Shown here piece by piece: positions 63,992 to 64,000 of a DNA stretch of 64,000 nucleotides. The stretch lies in the NCBI RefSeq assembly GCF_900312745.1, contig NZ_OMPD01000009.1, positions 124,001 through 188,000 on the forward strand, read 5' to 3'. Numbering within the stretch: position 1 is the first letter of the stretch; each line of letters opens with the position of its first letter. The notes beneath the pieces are model-generated. The model saw only the letters and a program-made list of their open reading frames with translations, made no database searches and was not told where the DNA came from. A program made the translations under genes and the position numbers. This DNA comes from Aquimarina sp. AU58 (GTDB lineage: Bacteria; Bacteroidota; Bacteroidia; Flavobacteriales; Flavobacteriaceae).

Positions 63992-64000
63992 AGAATATGG

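Noticed and set aside
37588..64000. Second attachment-site copy (tRNA-fMet 3' end)
   Set aside because: I read through the rest of the window for GGTTCGAGTCC-type sequence and saw none, so the island's far end is not claimed.

Overview
The window comes from a marine-type flavobacterium (Bacteroidota, Flavobacteriaceae). This is inferred from a complete gldKLMN type IX secretion/gliding locus, a T9SS type A sorting domain, SprB-type repeats, a TANFOR-domain protein, promoters of the Bacteroidota form TTG-N17-21-TAnnTTTG, an initiator tRNA of Bacteroidota form, and low GC. Aquimarina or a close relative is a guess from gene content only.

Layout. 1-4.3 kb: the end of a PpiD/SurA-like periplasmic prolyl isomerase, galE, a GAF protein resembling free-Met-sulfoxide reductase, and two lipoproteins (a DUF3347 protein and a VanX-like D-Ala-D-Ala dipeptidase). 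4.4-6.1 kb: a LuxR-type regulator followed by two small Cys-containing peptides with double-glycine leaders. The second has only 49 codons. Each peptide gene has the same double-palindrome element about 40 nt before its start. 6.2-10.7 kb: the glyoxylate shunt (aceB-aceA) diverging from a RamB/ScfR-like regulator across a perfect palindrome. 10.9-17.7 kb, minus strand: miaB, a sigma-54-type activator, lptE, a TPR protein, secG, groS and groL. 17.8-22.4 kb: a membrane protein, topA, and a ureohydrolase-fold protein that has lost metal ligands. 22.5-27.1 kb: gldK, gldL, gldM and gldN. 27.3-36.6 kb: an FAD oxidoreductase, a DUF983 protein, an ABC-F ATPase and a three-gene RND efflux operon.

36.6-44.6 kb is accessory DNA. 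It starts with a repeat and a dense array of C5-containing hairpins, then a CPXCG protein and tRNA-fMet. A large serine recombinase runs in from the right, and its C-terminal codons are the tRNA terminator and the tRNA 3' half. Behind it lie a coupled 54-codon gene with a 14-bp inverted repeat at its start, small HTH and hypothetical genes, a repressor with an operator-like palindrome, and about 1 kb of noncoding DNA with direct repeats. The distal attachment site was not found.

44.6-64 kb is the most interesting part: a tightly coupled operon of very large exported proteins. In order these are a 1611-residue beta-rich protein, an FnIII protein, an SprB-repeat protein with a T9SS sorting domain, a PKD lipoprotein, and a TANFOR/FnIII protein. 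The last carries an AT-rich coiled-coil region and a C-terminal ADP-ribosyltransferase-like domain, followed 3 nt later by a small immunity-type gene. A membrane protein, a lipocalin-like lipoprotein and an outer-membrane barrel protein with a helical tail follow. I read this as a candidate polymorphic-toxin surface apparatus that would use the T9SS encoded 20 kb upstream. The delivery role is inference. The last four bases (63997-64000) may start another gene.
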